DNA of 64,000 nucleotides from Albidovulum sp. (GTDB taxonomy: Bacteria; Pseudomonadota; Alphaproteobacteria; Rhodobacterales; Rhodobacteraceae). Numbering within the stretch: position 1 is the stretch's first letter; every line of letters starts with the position of its first letter. The stretch is taken from contig JALSJQ010000040.1 in NCBI GenBank assembly GCA_026989275.1, positions 62,001 through 126,000 on the forward strand, given 5' to 3'. This document shows, piece by piece, positions 1-9,618 of the stretch. The notes beneath the pieces are model-generated. The model saw nothing but the letters and a program-made list of their open reading frames with translations. It was not told where the DNA came from and made no database searches. The position numbers and the translations under genes were made by a program.

Positions 1-30
1 TCCTGTCGGCAGGCGGTCTTGCGAACACCA

Positions 31-318
31 TCACATGTGCCCCACTTCTTTCGGGATCTTGTAGAAGGTCGGGTGGCGGTAGATCTTGTCGGCCGTCGGG
101 TCGAACAGCTCCTCGGCGGCATCCGGATCGGAGGCGACGATCTGCGCCGACCGCACCACCCAGATTGAGGTGCCTTCGCCGCGGCGGGTATAGACGTCGC
201 GCGCGGCCTGCAGCGCCATCTCGGCATCCCAGGCATGGACCGAGCCGGCGTGCTTGTGGGCAAGCCCGTTGCGCGGGCGGATGAAGACCTCCCAGAGAGG
301 CATTTCCTTCTCGCTCAT
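31..318 (-). CDS. paaB: 1,2-phenylacetyl-CoA epoxidase subunit PaaB
   Basis: Small subunit of the phenylacetyl-CoA epoxidase (PaaABCDE), the cytoplasmic multicomponent oxygenase that converts phenylacetyl-CoA to its ring 1,2-epoxide. The 95-residue product has the family's usual length and its typical opening (MPLWEVFIRPRNG) and the R-x-G-E-G-x-S-I-W-V-V segment near the middle. PaaB has no catalytic metal site; in the family it links PaaA-PaaC heterodimers. The start is supported by AAGGAA upstream. It lies 88 bp downstream of paaA on the same strand, and only 30 bp remain to the left edge, so paaC, paaD and paaE are expected just outside the window. Confidence 0.95.
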   Translation of the reverse strand: MSEKEMPLWEVFIRPRNGLAHKHAGSVHAWDAEMALQAARDVYTRRGEGTSIWVVRSAQIVASDPDAAEELFDPTADKIYRHPTFYKIPKEVGHM

Positions 319-406
319 GACGTGTTCCTTTCGTCCTTGTCGTCAGGCAGACGGGCGGCGCCGGACACCGCGGCCGGGGCGTCCGCCGCTGGCGGGCGGC
401 GGTGGT

Positions 407-1408
407 TCACTCCGCCGCCACGGGCGTCGCTTCGCGGGCGTGCCTGGCCGCCCAGGCGGCGGACGCCTCGCGTACCCAGGCGCCTTCCTCGTGGGCCTTG
501 CGCCTCGCTTCGAGCCGGTCGCGGTTCATCGGGCCGTATCCCCTGACCACGCGCCAGAACTCGTCCCAGTCGATCGGGCCGTGATCCCAGCCGCCGGCGC
601 CGTCGTTCTTCTCGGGATTCCACTTCAGCTCCGGGTCGGGCACCTCGAGGCCGAGGAAATGGGCCTGCGGCACGGTGGCGTCGATGAACTTCTCGCGCAG
701 CGCATCATTGGAGAAGCGCTTGATCTTCCACTTCATCGACTGTTCGGAATGGACCGAATCACTGTCATGGGGGCCGAACATCATCAGCGCCGGCCACCAC
801 CAGCGATCGAGGGCGTCCTGGGCCATTTCCTTCTGCTCGGGCGTGCCGCGCACCAGGGCGAGCAGGATCTCGTATCCCTGCCGCTGGTGGAAGCTCTCCT
901 CCTTGCAGATGCGGATCATCGCGCGCGAATAGGGGCCGTAGGAGCAGCGGCACAGGGCGATCTGGTTCATGATCGCCGCTCCGTCCACCAGCCAGCCGAT
1001 GGCGCCGATATCGGCCCAGTTGAGGGTGGGGTAGTTGAAGATCGAGGAATATTTCGCGGCGCCCGAGAGGAGCTGATCGACGAGCTCCTCGCGGCTCACG
1101 CCGAGCGTCTCGGCCGCCGAGTAGAGATAGAGGCCGTGGCCGCCCTCGTCCTGCACCTTGGCCAGAAGCGCGGCCTTGCGCTTGAGCGTCGGTGCGCGGG
1201 TGATCCAGTTGCCTTCGGGCAACATGCCGACGACCTCCGAATGGGCGTGCTGGCTGATCTGGCGGATCAGCGTGCGCCGATAGCCGGCGGGCATCGGGTC
1301 GGTCGGTTCGATCTTCTCTTCCGCATCGATGCGCTTTTGGAACGCCTCGAGGAATTCGGGCGTCTCGTCGGTCGAGGAATCGACCCCGATCAGACCTTGC
1401 GAATACAT
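407..1408 (-). CDS. paaA: 1,2-phenylacetyl-CoA epoxidase catalytic subunit PaaA
   Basis: Di-iron oxygenase subunit that epoxidises the aromatic ring of phenylacetyl-CoA. The 333-residue product carries carboxylate and histidine iron-ligand motifs: DEGGH near residue 100 and KEESFHQR near residue 175, embedded in a helical ferritin-like fold typical of PaaA. The frame is open 11 codons further upstream, but the ATG at 1408 (MYSQGL) has GGGGAGG at good spacing and matches the usual N-terminus, so it is preferred. It is the first gene of the minus-strand paaAB operon and has a credible promoter just upstream (1439-1467). paaR, paaK, paaI and paaZ lie about 22 kb away rather than adjacent. Confidence 0.97.
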   Translation of the reverse strand: MYSQGLIGVDSSTDETPEFLEAFQKRIDAEEKIEPTDPMPAGYRRTLIRQISQHAHSEVVGMLPEGNWITRAPTLKRKAALLAKVQDEGGHGLYLYSAAETLGVSREELVDQLLSGAAKYSSIFNYPTLNWADIGAIGWLVDGAAIMNQIALCRCSYGPYSRAMIRICKEESFHQRQGYEILLALVRGTPEQKEMAQDALDRWWWPALMMFGPHDSDSVHSEQSMKWKIKRFSNDALREKFIDATVPQAHFLGLEVPDPELKWNPEKNDGAGGWDHGPIDWDEFWRVVRGYGPMNRDRLEARRKAHEEGAWVREASAAWAARHAREATPVAAE

Positions 1409-1438
1409 GGAAGTCCTCCCCTGAACGGATGCTGGCGT

Positions 1439-1467
1439 CATTATTCGTTACAAATGCAACAAGTCAA
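1439..1467 (-). promoter_or_regulatory. Likely sigma-70 promoter of paaA
   Basis: Read on the minus strand there is TTGACT (1467-1462), a 17-nt spacer, and ATAATG (1444-1439), about 30 nt upstream of the paaA start. The interval is noticeably AT-rich against its surroundings. A split inverted pair GTTAC / GTAAC flanks the -35 side. No copy of the GACCG/CGGTC palindrome found between paaI and paaZ was seen here, so regulation of paaA may differ from paaIK/paaZ. This is inferred from sequence only. Confidence 0.5.
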
Positions 1468-1539
1468 GAGCGTTTTCGTAACATTTTTCGGCGCCCGGTC
1501 GTGGCGGCAGGTGGTGCCCCCTGTGCACGGGAGGGGCGC

Positions 1540-2166
1540 TCAGTATTCGATGCCGGGCTGGGCCTTGATGCCGGCGCGAAACGGGTGCTTGACGAGCTCC
1601 ATTTCGGTGACGAGATCGGCCATCTCGACGAGCTCTTCCCTGGCATTGCGCCCGGTCAGGATGACATGGGTCATCTCGGGTTTTTCCTCGGTGAGGAAGC
1701 GGACGACCTCGTTCACGTCGAGATAGTCGTAACGCAGCGCGATGTTGATCTCGTCGAGCAGGACGAGGCGGATTTCCGGGGTGCGAATCAGCTCCTTCGC
1801 CTTTTCCCAGGCGGCTTCGGCCAGCGCGATGTCGCGGCGGCGGTCCTGCGTCTCCCAGGTGAAACCTTCGCCCATGGCATGGAACCGGCACAGATCGGCG
1901 AAATGGCGCTCGATCAGCATCCGCTCCCCGGTCATCCGGGCTCCCTTGATGAACTGGACCACGGCCGAGGGCATGCCGTGGGCGATGGCGCGGAAGACCA
2001 TGCCGAAGGCGGCGGACGACTTGCCCTTGCCCTTGCCGGTATGGACGATGACGAGGCCCTTCTCTCGGGTCTTGGTGGCCATGATCCTGTCGCGTGCGGC
2101 CTTTTTGCGGGCCATCTTGCGCGCATGGCGTTCCTCCGGGGTTTCCGGCGTGGTGCTGTCGTTCAT
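1540..2166 (-). CDS. cobO: Cob(I)yrinic acid a,c-diamide adenosyltransferase (CobO/BtuR family)
   Basis: Transfers the adenosyl group of ATP to the cobalt of reduced corrinoids, in de novo cobalamin synthesis or corrinoid salvage. The product is 208 residues, normal for CobO. A basic N-terminal stretch is followed by the phosphate-binding loop HTGKGKGKSS (about residues 42-51), reversed relative to classic P-loops as in this family. Conserved later motifs are QFIKGA, GEGFTW and LLDEINIALRY. The ATG at 2166 has GGAGG upstream and is preferred over an upstream in-frame ATG at 2271. It is transcribed away from the small lipoprotein gene at 2302 and is not in the cobN operon. Confidence 0.95.
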   Translation of the reverse strand: MNDSTTPETPEERHARKMARKKAARDRIMATKTREKGLVIVHTGKGKGKSSAAFGMVFRAIAHGMPSAVVQFIKGARMTGERMLIERHFADLCRFHAMGEGFTWETQDRRRDIALAEAAWEKAKELIRTPEIRLVLLDEINIALRYDYLDVNEVVRFLTEEKPEMTHVILTGRNAREELVEMADLVTEMELVKHPFRAGIKAQPGIEY

Positions 2167-2301
2167 CCGTTCCTCCAGAAGATGCGTATTCGTTAACCGA
2201 TTGTTCACGATTGATCGTCTATTGTCGATCGGCAAGGGCCGGGATGACAATCGGCGGTTCCGGGTCGTCACCGGCGGGGAGGATCCGGCAGGGGGGATGC
2301 C

Positions 2302-2610
2302 ATGTCAGGAAGGTGGATGGTCGCAGCTGTCTGCCTGGCGCTCGGGGGCTGCGACTCGCCCTCGCCGGGGCGGTTCGCGCATGAGGCCCGGCACACGGTC
2401 GGCGGGGACCGGTTCGCCGTGCACTGGGCGACGGAGGGCCGGCGCGGTGCGGCCGAGGCGATCCGGCTCGAGAGGCGCTGGGGCGCGAAAGCAGCGGTGG
2501 TGCGGTCCCGGGCAGTGGTGGCGATCGAAAGTGTCACCGGTTGCCGGGTCGATGGCCGGTCGGTGCATGGCGATGCCAATGTCATCCGTGCCGCCCTCCT
2601 TTGCGATTGA
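2302..2610 (+). CDS. Small putative lipoprotein of unknown function
   Basis: A 102-residue product with a short signal peptide ending in a lipobox (L-A-L-G-G-C, cysteine at about residue 17), so probably lipid-anchored at the periplasmic face. The mature part is arginine-rich and holds two further cysteines (VTGCR and the near-terminal LLCD), which could form a disulfide. No family is recognised. The ATG follows a run of six G that can act as a ribosome binding site. It is divergent from cobO. The reading frame is short in very GC-rich DNA, so the gene is plausible rather than certain; the lipobox is the main support. Confidence 0.6.
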   Translation: MSGRWMVAAVCLALGGCDSPSPGRFAHEARHTVGGDRFAVHWATEGRRGAAEAIRLERRWGAKAAVVRSRAVVAIESVTGCRVDGRSVHGDANVIRAALLCD

Positions 2611-3455
2611 GGGCGGGCAAAAGGCAGCGGCAGGGCGTGAAGGCAGGTGAAGGGTGGCGCTCTTGCGGCTCCACGGGGCAGGGTGCGGGCACATGCAGGC
2701 TGGGCATCATGCGGGGGAGAAGGGTCGCTTCCCGCCGCTGGTGAATCTTCCCGGCATGCGCTTCCGGCGAGCCGGGAGCGGGCGCGTTTCCGGGACCGTG
2801 CAGGACGGTCGGAGCGACTGCCGGGACCGTCGGGGGTGGATGGTTGGGGGCGGATGTCGGTGTCTGTCCTTCTCCTGCTCGGGGGGGCGGCTGCCCACCC
2901 TCCTTGCGCGGGAGCGGGGCCCGCCGAGCCCCCGAGAACGAGGCCCGAAGAACTGTGTGCCTGGCACGTTCGAGCATGGGGCCTGGCTCGGCAGATGCCG
3001 GATAAGCCCGCGAGAAGAACCCGACTTCCCGTGTGCGGGGGGCGATGCGAGCGGGATCGCCATGGCGCGGGCTCGACTTTCCTTGCGCGGGGTGGCGGGC
3101 AGCCGGGACCAAGCACGAAACGCTGCGGCCGGCGACTCCCCTTGCGTGCGAGGTGGCGGGAGTGCCCACAGGTGCCCGCCCGGCTCTGCGCTCGACCCCG
3201 CTTGCGCGTGGGGTGGCGCCCCCTCCTGTCCTGACGATGAGGGATCGCCCGCAGGGCCTTGATGATTTCGCCCCGGGGGCATGCCTTCCGCCTTGGCGAT
3301 GAGGGGCCGCGCCTACCTTGTGCGGGGTCAGGTCGCGATGGTGGCGGACGCCGGCCATGCCCGCCGCCGCTCGAACGTGAGGGGCGGCGAAATCGGGAGC
3401 GGCGGAAGCGGTCGATCGGGCGTTTCTGCCGGCGCCGGGTGCACCTGGAAGGGGG
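2611..3455. other. 845-bp non-coding stretch with degenerate repeats
   Basis: No convincing gene is seen in any frame between the lipoprotein gene and the end of cobN, although many spurious frames are open. The left part contains inverted repeats around GCCGGGAGC and GGACCGTC. From about 2893 to 3345 a motif built on CGACyyyCCTTGCGCGGGGTGGCG recurs with a spacing near 60 bp (see repeat entry). The region follows the end of the riboswitch-controlled cobN operon, so it may include its transcript end. Confidence 0.6.
2893..3345. repeat. Degenerate repeat with about 60-bp period
   Basis: Three clear copies start with CGAC at 3074, 3133 and 3193 (spacing 59 and 60) and share the pattern CGAC, about five pyrimidine-rich bases, CTTGCG, four to six G-rich bases, then GTGGCG. 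A weaker copy starts at 3022, and partial copies of the CCTTGCGCGGG or CCTTGTGCGGGG core lie near 2900 and 3315. In reverse orientation the core has a CCCC...GGGG hairpin character. The DNA between copies is not conserved. Copies differ from one another too much for an active CRISPR array, and no cas gene is near. Origin unknown. Confidence 0.45.
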
Positions 3456-6400
3456 TCATCTTTCGGGAGCGCCCGTCTTTTCCCCGCCGGTCTTGCCGCC
3501 GCCGCCCGCGAGAATGGCGTCCAGGGTGGTGCGCGCCGAGTTGAGACGGGGGCGCCAGAGGCCGCGGGCCATGGCCTCGGAAAGCCGTTCGGCGATCTCG
3601 CGCAGGGCCGCCGGATTGTGACGGGCAATGAAGTCCCGCGTTTCCTCGTCTTCGAGAAAGGCCTGGTGGACGAGGTCGAAATGGTGATTCTTCACCGCAT
3701 GGGTGGTTGCGGCGAAGGCGAAAAGATAATCGACCGTGGCGGCGATCTCGAAGGCGCCCTTGTAGCCGTGGCGCTTGACCCCGTCGATCCATTTCGGATT
3801 GACCACGCGCGCGCGGATCACCCGCGAGATTTCCTCCTCGAGGGTGCGGATCACCGGCCGTTCGGGGCGGGAATGGTCGTTGTGCCACACGATCGGCGCC
3901 CTGCCCTGAAGCGTCTCGGCCGTGGCGGCGGCCCCGCCCTCGAACTGGTAGTAGTCGTCCGAATCGAGAAGATCGTGCTCGCGATTGTCCTGGTTCTGGA
4001 CGATGGCATCGATCCGGGTCATCCGCGTGGCGAGTGCGTCCCTGGCCCGTATCCCTTCGATGGCGGCGCCATAGGCCCAGCCGCCCCATTCGAGCCAGCT
4101 TTCGGCAAGATCGGCCCGCCGCTCCCAGAGCCGTTCGTCGATCAGCGCCTGCAGCCCCGCCCCGTAGGCCCCGGGCCGGGCGCCGAAAACGCGCCATGCC
4201 GCTTCCGTGCGCCTGCCCTCGGCCCGGTAGTGCGCCGCCGCCGGGTTCATCTCGTCGGGTTCGTCGAGCTCCATCACCGCCTTGGCGGCGCTGTCGACGA
4301 GGGCGACGAGCTGGGGAAAGGCATCGCGGAAGAACCCCGAGATCCGCAAGGTGACATCGACCCGCGGCCGCCCCAGCACCTCGAGCGGCAGGATCTCGAA
4401 ACCGGTCACGCGGCGGTTGGCGCTGTCCCATGTCGGGCGCACGCCCATGAGGGCAAGGGCCTGGGCGATGTCGTCGCCGCCGGTGCGCATGTTCGACGTG
4501 CCCCAGGCGGTGACGAGCATCGCCTTCGGCCAGTCGCCGGTGCGCTGGAGATGGGCTTCGACCAGGAGCGACGCCGATTTCCAGCCGAGCGCCCAGGCCG
4601 TCGGCGTCGGCACGGCGCGGCTGTCCACGGAGTAGAAGTTGCGACCGGTAGGCAGCACGTCGAGCCGCCCGCGGGTGGGCGCGCCCGAGGGGCCGGGCGG
4701 CACGAAACGGCCGTCGAGCGCGGCGAGAAGCCCCGCCATCTCGGCCGTGCCGCTATGGGCCACGAGGGGTTTCACCCGCCGCTCCACCTCCTCCATGACG
4801 GCGGCGCCTGCCGACCAGCCCCGGGGCCAGCCCTCCGGTCGCCAGCCTTCGATCAGCTTCGCGGCCAGAATCTCGAGCCGTTCGACGGTATCGCCCGCGC
4901 TGCGCCACGGGTCGGGGGCGAGCGCGGCCAGGAGTGCGGGCCGCGATCCACGCCACGGGGCGGCCATGTCGCAGTCGAGCGGATCGAAGTCGAGGCCGAG
5001 ATCGGCGGCAAGCACCCGGATCAGCGAGGCGTTGCCCCCGTTGCCGTCGCCGCGGGGAATCCGCACCAGCGCCTGCACCAGATCCCGCGCCTGCCGCCCT
5101 TCGGGGGACGTGCCGAAGACATGCAGCCCGTCGCGGATCTGCGCTTCCTTGAGATCGCACAGCCAGGCGTCGAGCCGGGCGAGATCGGCCTCGGCATCCT
5201 CGCCCGAAAGCCCGGCATCGGTGGCTATGCCGGTGGCTTCGCAGAGAGTGACGATCTCGTCCTTCAGCCGTTCCCTGCGCCGCGGATCGACACCGGCGGC
5301 CTCGTAATACTCGTCGACCAGCGCCTCGAGATCGCGCAGCGGACCGTAGCTCTCGGCCCGGGTCAGCGGCGGGGTGAGATGGTCGATGATGACGGCCTGC
5401 GCCCGCCGCTTGGCCTGGGTGCCTTCGCCGGGATCGTTGACGATGAAGGGGTAGATGTGAGGCAGGGGGCCGAGCGCCGCCTCGGGCCAGCATGTCGCCT
5501 CGAGCGCCACCGCCTTTCCCGGCAGCCATTCGAGGTTGCCATGCTTGCCCATGTGAAGAACGGCGTCGGCCCCGAAATGATGCCGCAGCCAGAAATGGAA
5601 GGCGAGGTAGTTGTGGGGCGGCACCAGATCCGGTGAATGGTAGGTGTCCTTCGGGTCGATATTGTAGCCCCGCGCCGGCTGGATGCCGACGACCACGTTG
5701 CCGAACGGGTGGATCGAGAGATGGAAGCGGCCGCAATCGGTTTCCCCCGGGACGAAGAACGGGTCGGCTTCGGGTGCCCCCCAGCGGTCCTCGACGGCAT
5801 GGCGCAGTTCCTCGGGCAGGGCACCGTAGTCGATCATGTAGTCGGCAAGCGGGAGATCGACGCCGCCCTGCCGGTCGAAACGGTCGGTCAGCCAGTTGGT
5901 CGGCCCGGCAAGGAGACGCGCCATCAGCGCCTCGGCATCGGCGGGAGCGTCGTGCAGCCTGTAGCCTTCGGCCGCGAGGGCCTGCATCACCTTGACGGTG
6001 GCGGCCGGCGTGTCGAGGCCGACCCCGTTGGCCAGTCGGCCATCGCGGTTGGGATAGTTGGCAAGGACGATGGCGACCCGCCGCTCGGCCGGGTGCTTTC
6101 GCCGCAGTCGCGCCCAGCGGGCGGCGAGATCGGCCACGAAGGCGATGCGGTCCGCCCGCGGCTTCCAGGTGGCGATGGCGCATTCCACCGCCGGGTCGAA
6201 GCGGGCCTCTCCCTTGAAGGCGATCGCCCGCGCCAGCACCCGCCCGTCGATCTCGGGCAGGGCGACATTCATCGCGATGTCGCGGCCGACGAGCGAGGCG
6301 GGGTTTTCGTCGTGGAAACTCTCCGGCGTCGAGGCGAGGATCACCTGAAGGACCGGGGCGCCATTGGCGGCGGGGCCGGCCAGCGGGTTGACGGTGGTCT

Positions 6401-7238
6401 TCTTCTCCTCATGGGGGGTGCCGGTCGCGAAGCTGGTGAGATTGAGAATCACCTCGGGGGGCGCCTCGGTGAAGGTGTCGGCGAGAAAGGCGGCGGAGAC
6501 GGGGTCCTTCAGCGAGGCGACGAAGATCGGCAGCGGCGCGAGATTCCGCTGGCGCAGGGCGGCAACGAGATCGGCCACCGGGCCGAGCCCCCCCCCTTGC
6601 AACAGGGCGCGATAGAAGACGACCGGCACGATCGCACCCTCGGCCGGCCAATGGCGGCGGAGCGCTTCCAGATCGAGCTGCCCGGCCCCGTCGCCGGGCC
6701 ACCACAGACCGGCCCGCACCAGCGGTCGCGGTGGGGGCGGTCGGTCGGTGTCGTCGATCATGGCTCGGGCGTGGCGCAGGAAGGTGACGGCATTGTCGAT
6801 CCCCCCTTCGCTCAGTGCCCGATGAAGCGCCCGGTAATCCTCGGCGGCGATGGTGGAAAGGGCGGCGAGCTCGGCATCGGGCTGGTCGTCCCCGGGCAGG
6901 AACGCCACCTTCACCCCCGCCTCGCGCAGCCGGGCCGAATACTGCTCGACGCCATAGCGCCAATACCCCATGCCACCGAGCACCCGGGCCACCACCAGCC
7001 GGGCATGGGTGGCGCATTGTTCGAGATGCAGATCGACCGAATAGGGGTGGGCAAGATGGGCGATGTTGATGAGCCGCAGGCCCGGTGCCGCTTCGCCGAG
7101 GAGCGCCCGGGCCTCGGCAAGGGTGGCGATCTCGCTGTCGGCGGCGCTGATGACCACGAGCTCGGCCGGGCTCTGGCCCGGATCGACGGGTTCGGTGCCA
7201 TCGGCGATCGTGCCCGGGGTGGCGGCGAGAAGATGCAT
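3456..7238 (-). CDS. cobN: Aerobic cobaltochelatase subunit CobN
   Basis: Large subunit of the ATP-dependent cobaltochelatase CobNST, which inserts Co2+ into hydrogenobyrinic acid a,c-diamide in the oxygen-dependent cobalamin pathway. The 1260-residue length suits CobN, and characteristic segments include HMGKHGNLEWLPGK, GEGTQAKRRAQAVIIDHLTPP and WGTSNMRTGGDDIAQALALMG. CobS and CobT are not in the window. Its ATG shares one base with the stop of the upstream GNAT gene (TGATG), suggesting translational coupling. It is the last gene of an operon headed by a cobalamin riboswitch, so it should be repressed by adenosylcobalamin. The related BchH magnesium chelatase subunit is less likely given the cobalt-uptake neighbours. 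Confidence 0.96.
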   Translation of the reverse strand: MHLLAATPGTIADGTEPVDPGQSPAELVVISAADSEIATLAEARALLGEAAPGLRLINIAHLAHPYSVDLHLEQCATHARLVVARVLGGMGYWRYGVEQYSARLREAGVKVAFLPGDDQPDAELAALSTIAAEDYRALHRALSEGGIDNAVTFLRHARAMIDDTDRPPPPRPLVRAGLWWPGDGAGQLDLEALRRHWPAEGAIVPVVFYRALLQGGGLGPVADLVAALRQRNLAPLPIFVASLKDPVSAAFLADTFTEAPPEVILNLTSFATGTPHEEKKTTVNPLAGPAANGAPVLQVILASTPESFHDENPASLVGRDIAMNVALPEIDGRVLARAIAFKGEARFDPAVECAIATWKPRADRIAFVADLAARWARLRRKHPAERRVAIVLANYPNRDGRLANGVGLDTPAATVKVMQALAAEGYRLHDAPADAEALMARLLAGPTNWLTDRFDRQGGVDLPLADYMIDYGALPEELRHAVEDRWGAPEADPFFVPGETDCGRFHLSIHPFGNVVVGIQPARGYNIDPKDTYHSPDLVPPHNYLAFHFWLRHHFGADAVLHMGKHGNLEWLPGKAVALEATCWPEAALGPLPHIYPFIVNDPGEGTQAKRRAQAVIIDHLTPPLTRAESYGPLRDLEALVDEYYEAAGVDPRRRERLKDEIVTLCEATGIATDAGLSGEDAEADLARLDAWLCDLKEAQIRDGLHVFGTSPEGRQARDLVQALVRIPRGDGNGGNASLIRVLAADLGLDFDPLDCDMAAPWRGSRPALLAALAPDPWRSAGDTVERLEILAAKLIEGWRPEGWPRGWSAGAAVMEEVERRVKPLVAHSGTAEMAGLLAALDGRFVPPGPSGAPTRGRLDVLPTGRNFYSVDSRAVPTPTAWALGWKSASLLVEAHLQRTGDWPKAMLVTAWGTSNMRTGGDDIAQALALMGVRPTWDSANRRVTGFEILPLEVLGRPRVDVTLRISGFFRDAFPQLVALVDSAAKAVMELDEPDEMNPAAAHYRAEGRRTEAAWRVFGARPGAYGAGLQALIDERLWERRADLAESWLEWGGWAYGAAIEGIRARDALATRMTRIDAIVQNQDNREHDLLDSDDYYQFEGGAAATAETLQGRAPIVWHNDHSRPERPVIRTLEEEISRVIRARVVNPKWIDGVKRHGYKGAFEIAATVDYLFAFAATTHAVKNHHFDLVHQAFLEDEETRDFIARHNPAALREIAERLSEAMARGLWRPRLNSARTTLDAILAGGGGKTGGEKTGAPER

Positions 7239-7702
7239 CAGAGCACCTTTTCCATGAAGAGGCTGGCGGGGTGCGCGACATAATCGCCGAAGGGGCCGCG
7301 TTCGCGATAGCCCCGGCGACGATAGAGGGCACAGGCCGCAGCCAGTTTCGGCCCGGTTTCGAGCCGTATAACGGCAAGCCCGGCCCTGCGGGCGTGGGCT
7401 TCGGCCGCTTCCATGAGTGCATCGGCCACGCCCTGCCCTCGTGCGTCGGGGCGGACATAGAGGCGCTTGATCTCGCCCTGGTTTCTCCCGTTGACGAGGG
7501 CGACGCAGCCGAGCGGCCGCTTTGCCGCGTCACGGGCGACGAAGAAGGTGATGCCGGGCCGGGCGAGCTCTTCGGGCGTGAAGGTGAAGCATTCGTCGGG
7601 AGCGTAATGCTCGCGCAGCGCGGCCTCGGAGCCTTCGAGGAGGGCGCGCCCCTCGGCCGAGAGCGGATCCTCGGCCGCGATGTGCCGCGCCGGCCCGGCC
7701 AT
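7238..7702 (-). CDS. GNAT-family N-acetyltransferase
   Basis: A 154-residue single-domain Gcn5-related acetyltransferase. The acetyl-CoA binding core is visible as IKRLYVRPDARGQGVADALM (about residues 79-98; R/Q-x-x-G-x-A type), followed by the LYRRRGY motif near residue 130 and a C-terminal FMEK. Substrate unknown. Its start lies one base after the cobW stop and its stop overlaps the cobN start by one base, so it is firmly embedded in the cobalt operon and should share riboswitch control. It might modify an intermediate, a peptide or an amino compound linked to corrin synthesis, but it could also be an unrelated passenger. The family assignment is strong; the role is not known. Confidence 0.9.
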   Translation of the reverse strand: MAGPARHIAAEDPLSAEGRALLEGSEAALREHYAPDECFTFTPEELARPGITFFVARDAAKRPLGCVALVNGRNQGEIKRLYVRPDARGQGVADALMEAAEAHARRAGLAVIRLETGPKLAAACALYRRRGYRERGPFGDYVAHPASLFMEKVL

Positions 7703-7703
7703 G

Positions 7704-8771
<1,068 letters not shown>

Positions 8772-8863
8772 GACGCTTCTCCTCCAGGCGGCCCCGGCGA
8801 CGGGCCGGAGCCGCACGCATCCCACAAGCCCGGGAGCACCGGGCCTGTCAAGCGGTCGATCGG

Positions 8864-9541
8864 TCAGGACGAGGCGGGGGCGAAGAGCCGCCGCGTCACG
8901 AGGCCGCTTTCCCGGAGTCCCCGAAGGGCCTTCGCGGCGGCAAGGAGCGCCAGATCGACCAGCGGCTCGATCAGCACCACGAGCATGTAGGCCCCTGCGA
9001 AGGTCATGAGCTCGGGCAGCGCGGCGAGGCCCCGCCCATAGAGCACCCAGAATGCCACCCAGCTGACGATGCCGGCCTGAAAGGCCACCGACAGGGTGAA
9101 GGTATGGCGATATGTGAGATCGACATAGGGGGTGTTCGCCGGAATGATCCGCCGCGACAGGGTCGAGAGGGCGAAGAGCGGCACGAGCAGCGTTGTCACG
9201 TTCATGCCGTATTGCGGCAGATCGAAGGGGGCGAAGAACAGCCCCTGGATCAGCAGGCCGAGCGCCAGCCCGATCGCCGCCGGCGCGGCGCCGAGGATCA
9301 GGAACAGGCTCGAGCCGAGAATGAGGTGCACCTCCGAGACGCCCACGGCGTGATGCGGCAGGATCTCGAAGAAGGAGAAGACGGCCGCGGTGGCGATGGC
9401 GCTGCGGGCGATCACCGAGCCAAGCCCGCGGGCCTCGATCTCCTCGATTGCGCGCTTTCCGGCAAGAAGGAGCGCGCCGCTGGCGGTGACGTAGGAAAGG
9501 GCGATCTTTGCGCCGGTAACGACTCCGGGTTCGATATGCAT
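8864..9541 (-). CDS. CbiM/NikM-like metal transporter membrane protein
   Basis: A 225-residue polytopic membrane protein resembling the substrate-binding membrane component of cobalt/nickel ECF transporters. It begins MHIEPG, keeping the N-terminal Met-His that coordinates metal in CbiM/NikM, and has a further histidine in GVSEVHL (His72) at the position of the family's second metal-ligand region. About six or seven hydrophobic segments follow. No CbiN, CbiQ or CbiO genes are adjacent, so it works either alone or with a remote energising module. It lies between cbtA and cobW in the riboswitch operon, pointing to cobalt. Confidence 0.8.
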   Translation of the reverse strand: MHIEPGVVTGAKIALSYVTASGALLLAGKRAIEEIEARGLGSVIARSAIATAAVFSFFEILPHHAVGVSEVHLILGSSLFLILGAAPAAIGLALGLLIQGLFFAPFDLPQYGMNVTTLLVPLFALSTLSRRIIPANTPYVDLTYRHTFTLSVAFQAGIVSWVAFWVLYGRGLAALPELMTFAGAYMLVVLIEPLVDLALLAAAKALRGLRESGLVTRRLFAPASS

Positions 9542-9618
9542 GGTTGAACTCCTTGGACGGGTTTCCTCGGGTGGGTACAGAGCTCGGCGGCTCTGCGAAC
9601 GGATTTCGGCAAATGGTG

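Noticed and set aside
2893-3345. Active CRISPR array
   Set aside because: Repeat copies differ too much, spacing varies from 52 to 60 bp, and no cas genes are in the window; kept only as a degenerate repeat.
2268-3628. Minus-strand frames in the gap next to cobN as proline/arginine-rich proteins
   Set aside because: Low complexity, no ribosome binding sites, and apparent residue repeats merely follow the DNA repeat.
3456-7238. Magnesium chelatase subunit BchH instead of CobN
   Set aside because: Operon with CobW, CbtAB and a cobalamin riboswitch and CobN-type motifs point to cobalt; no photosynthesis genes are near.
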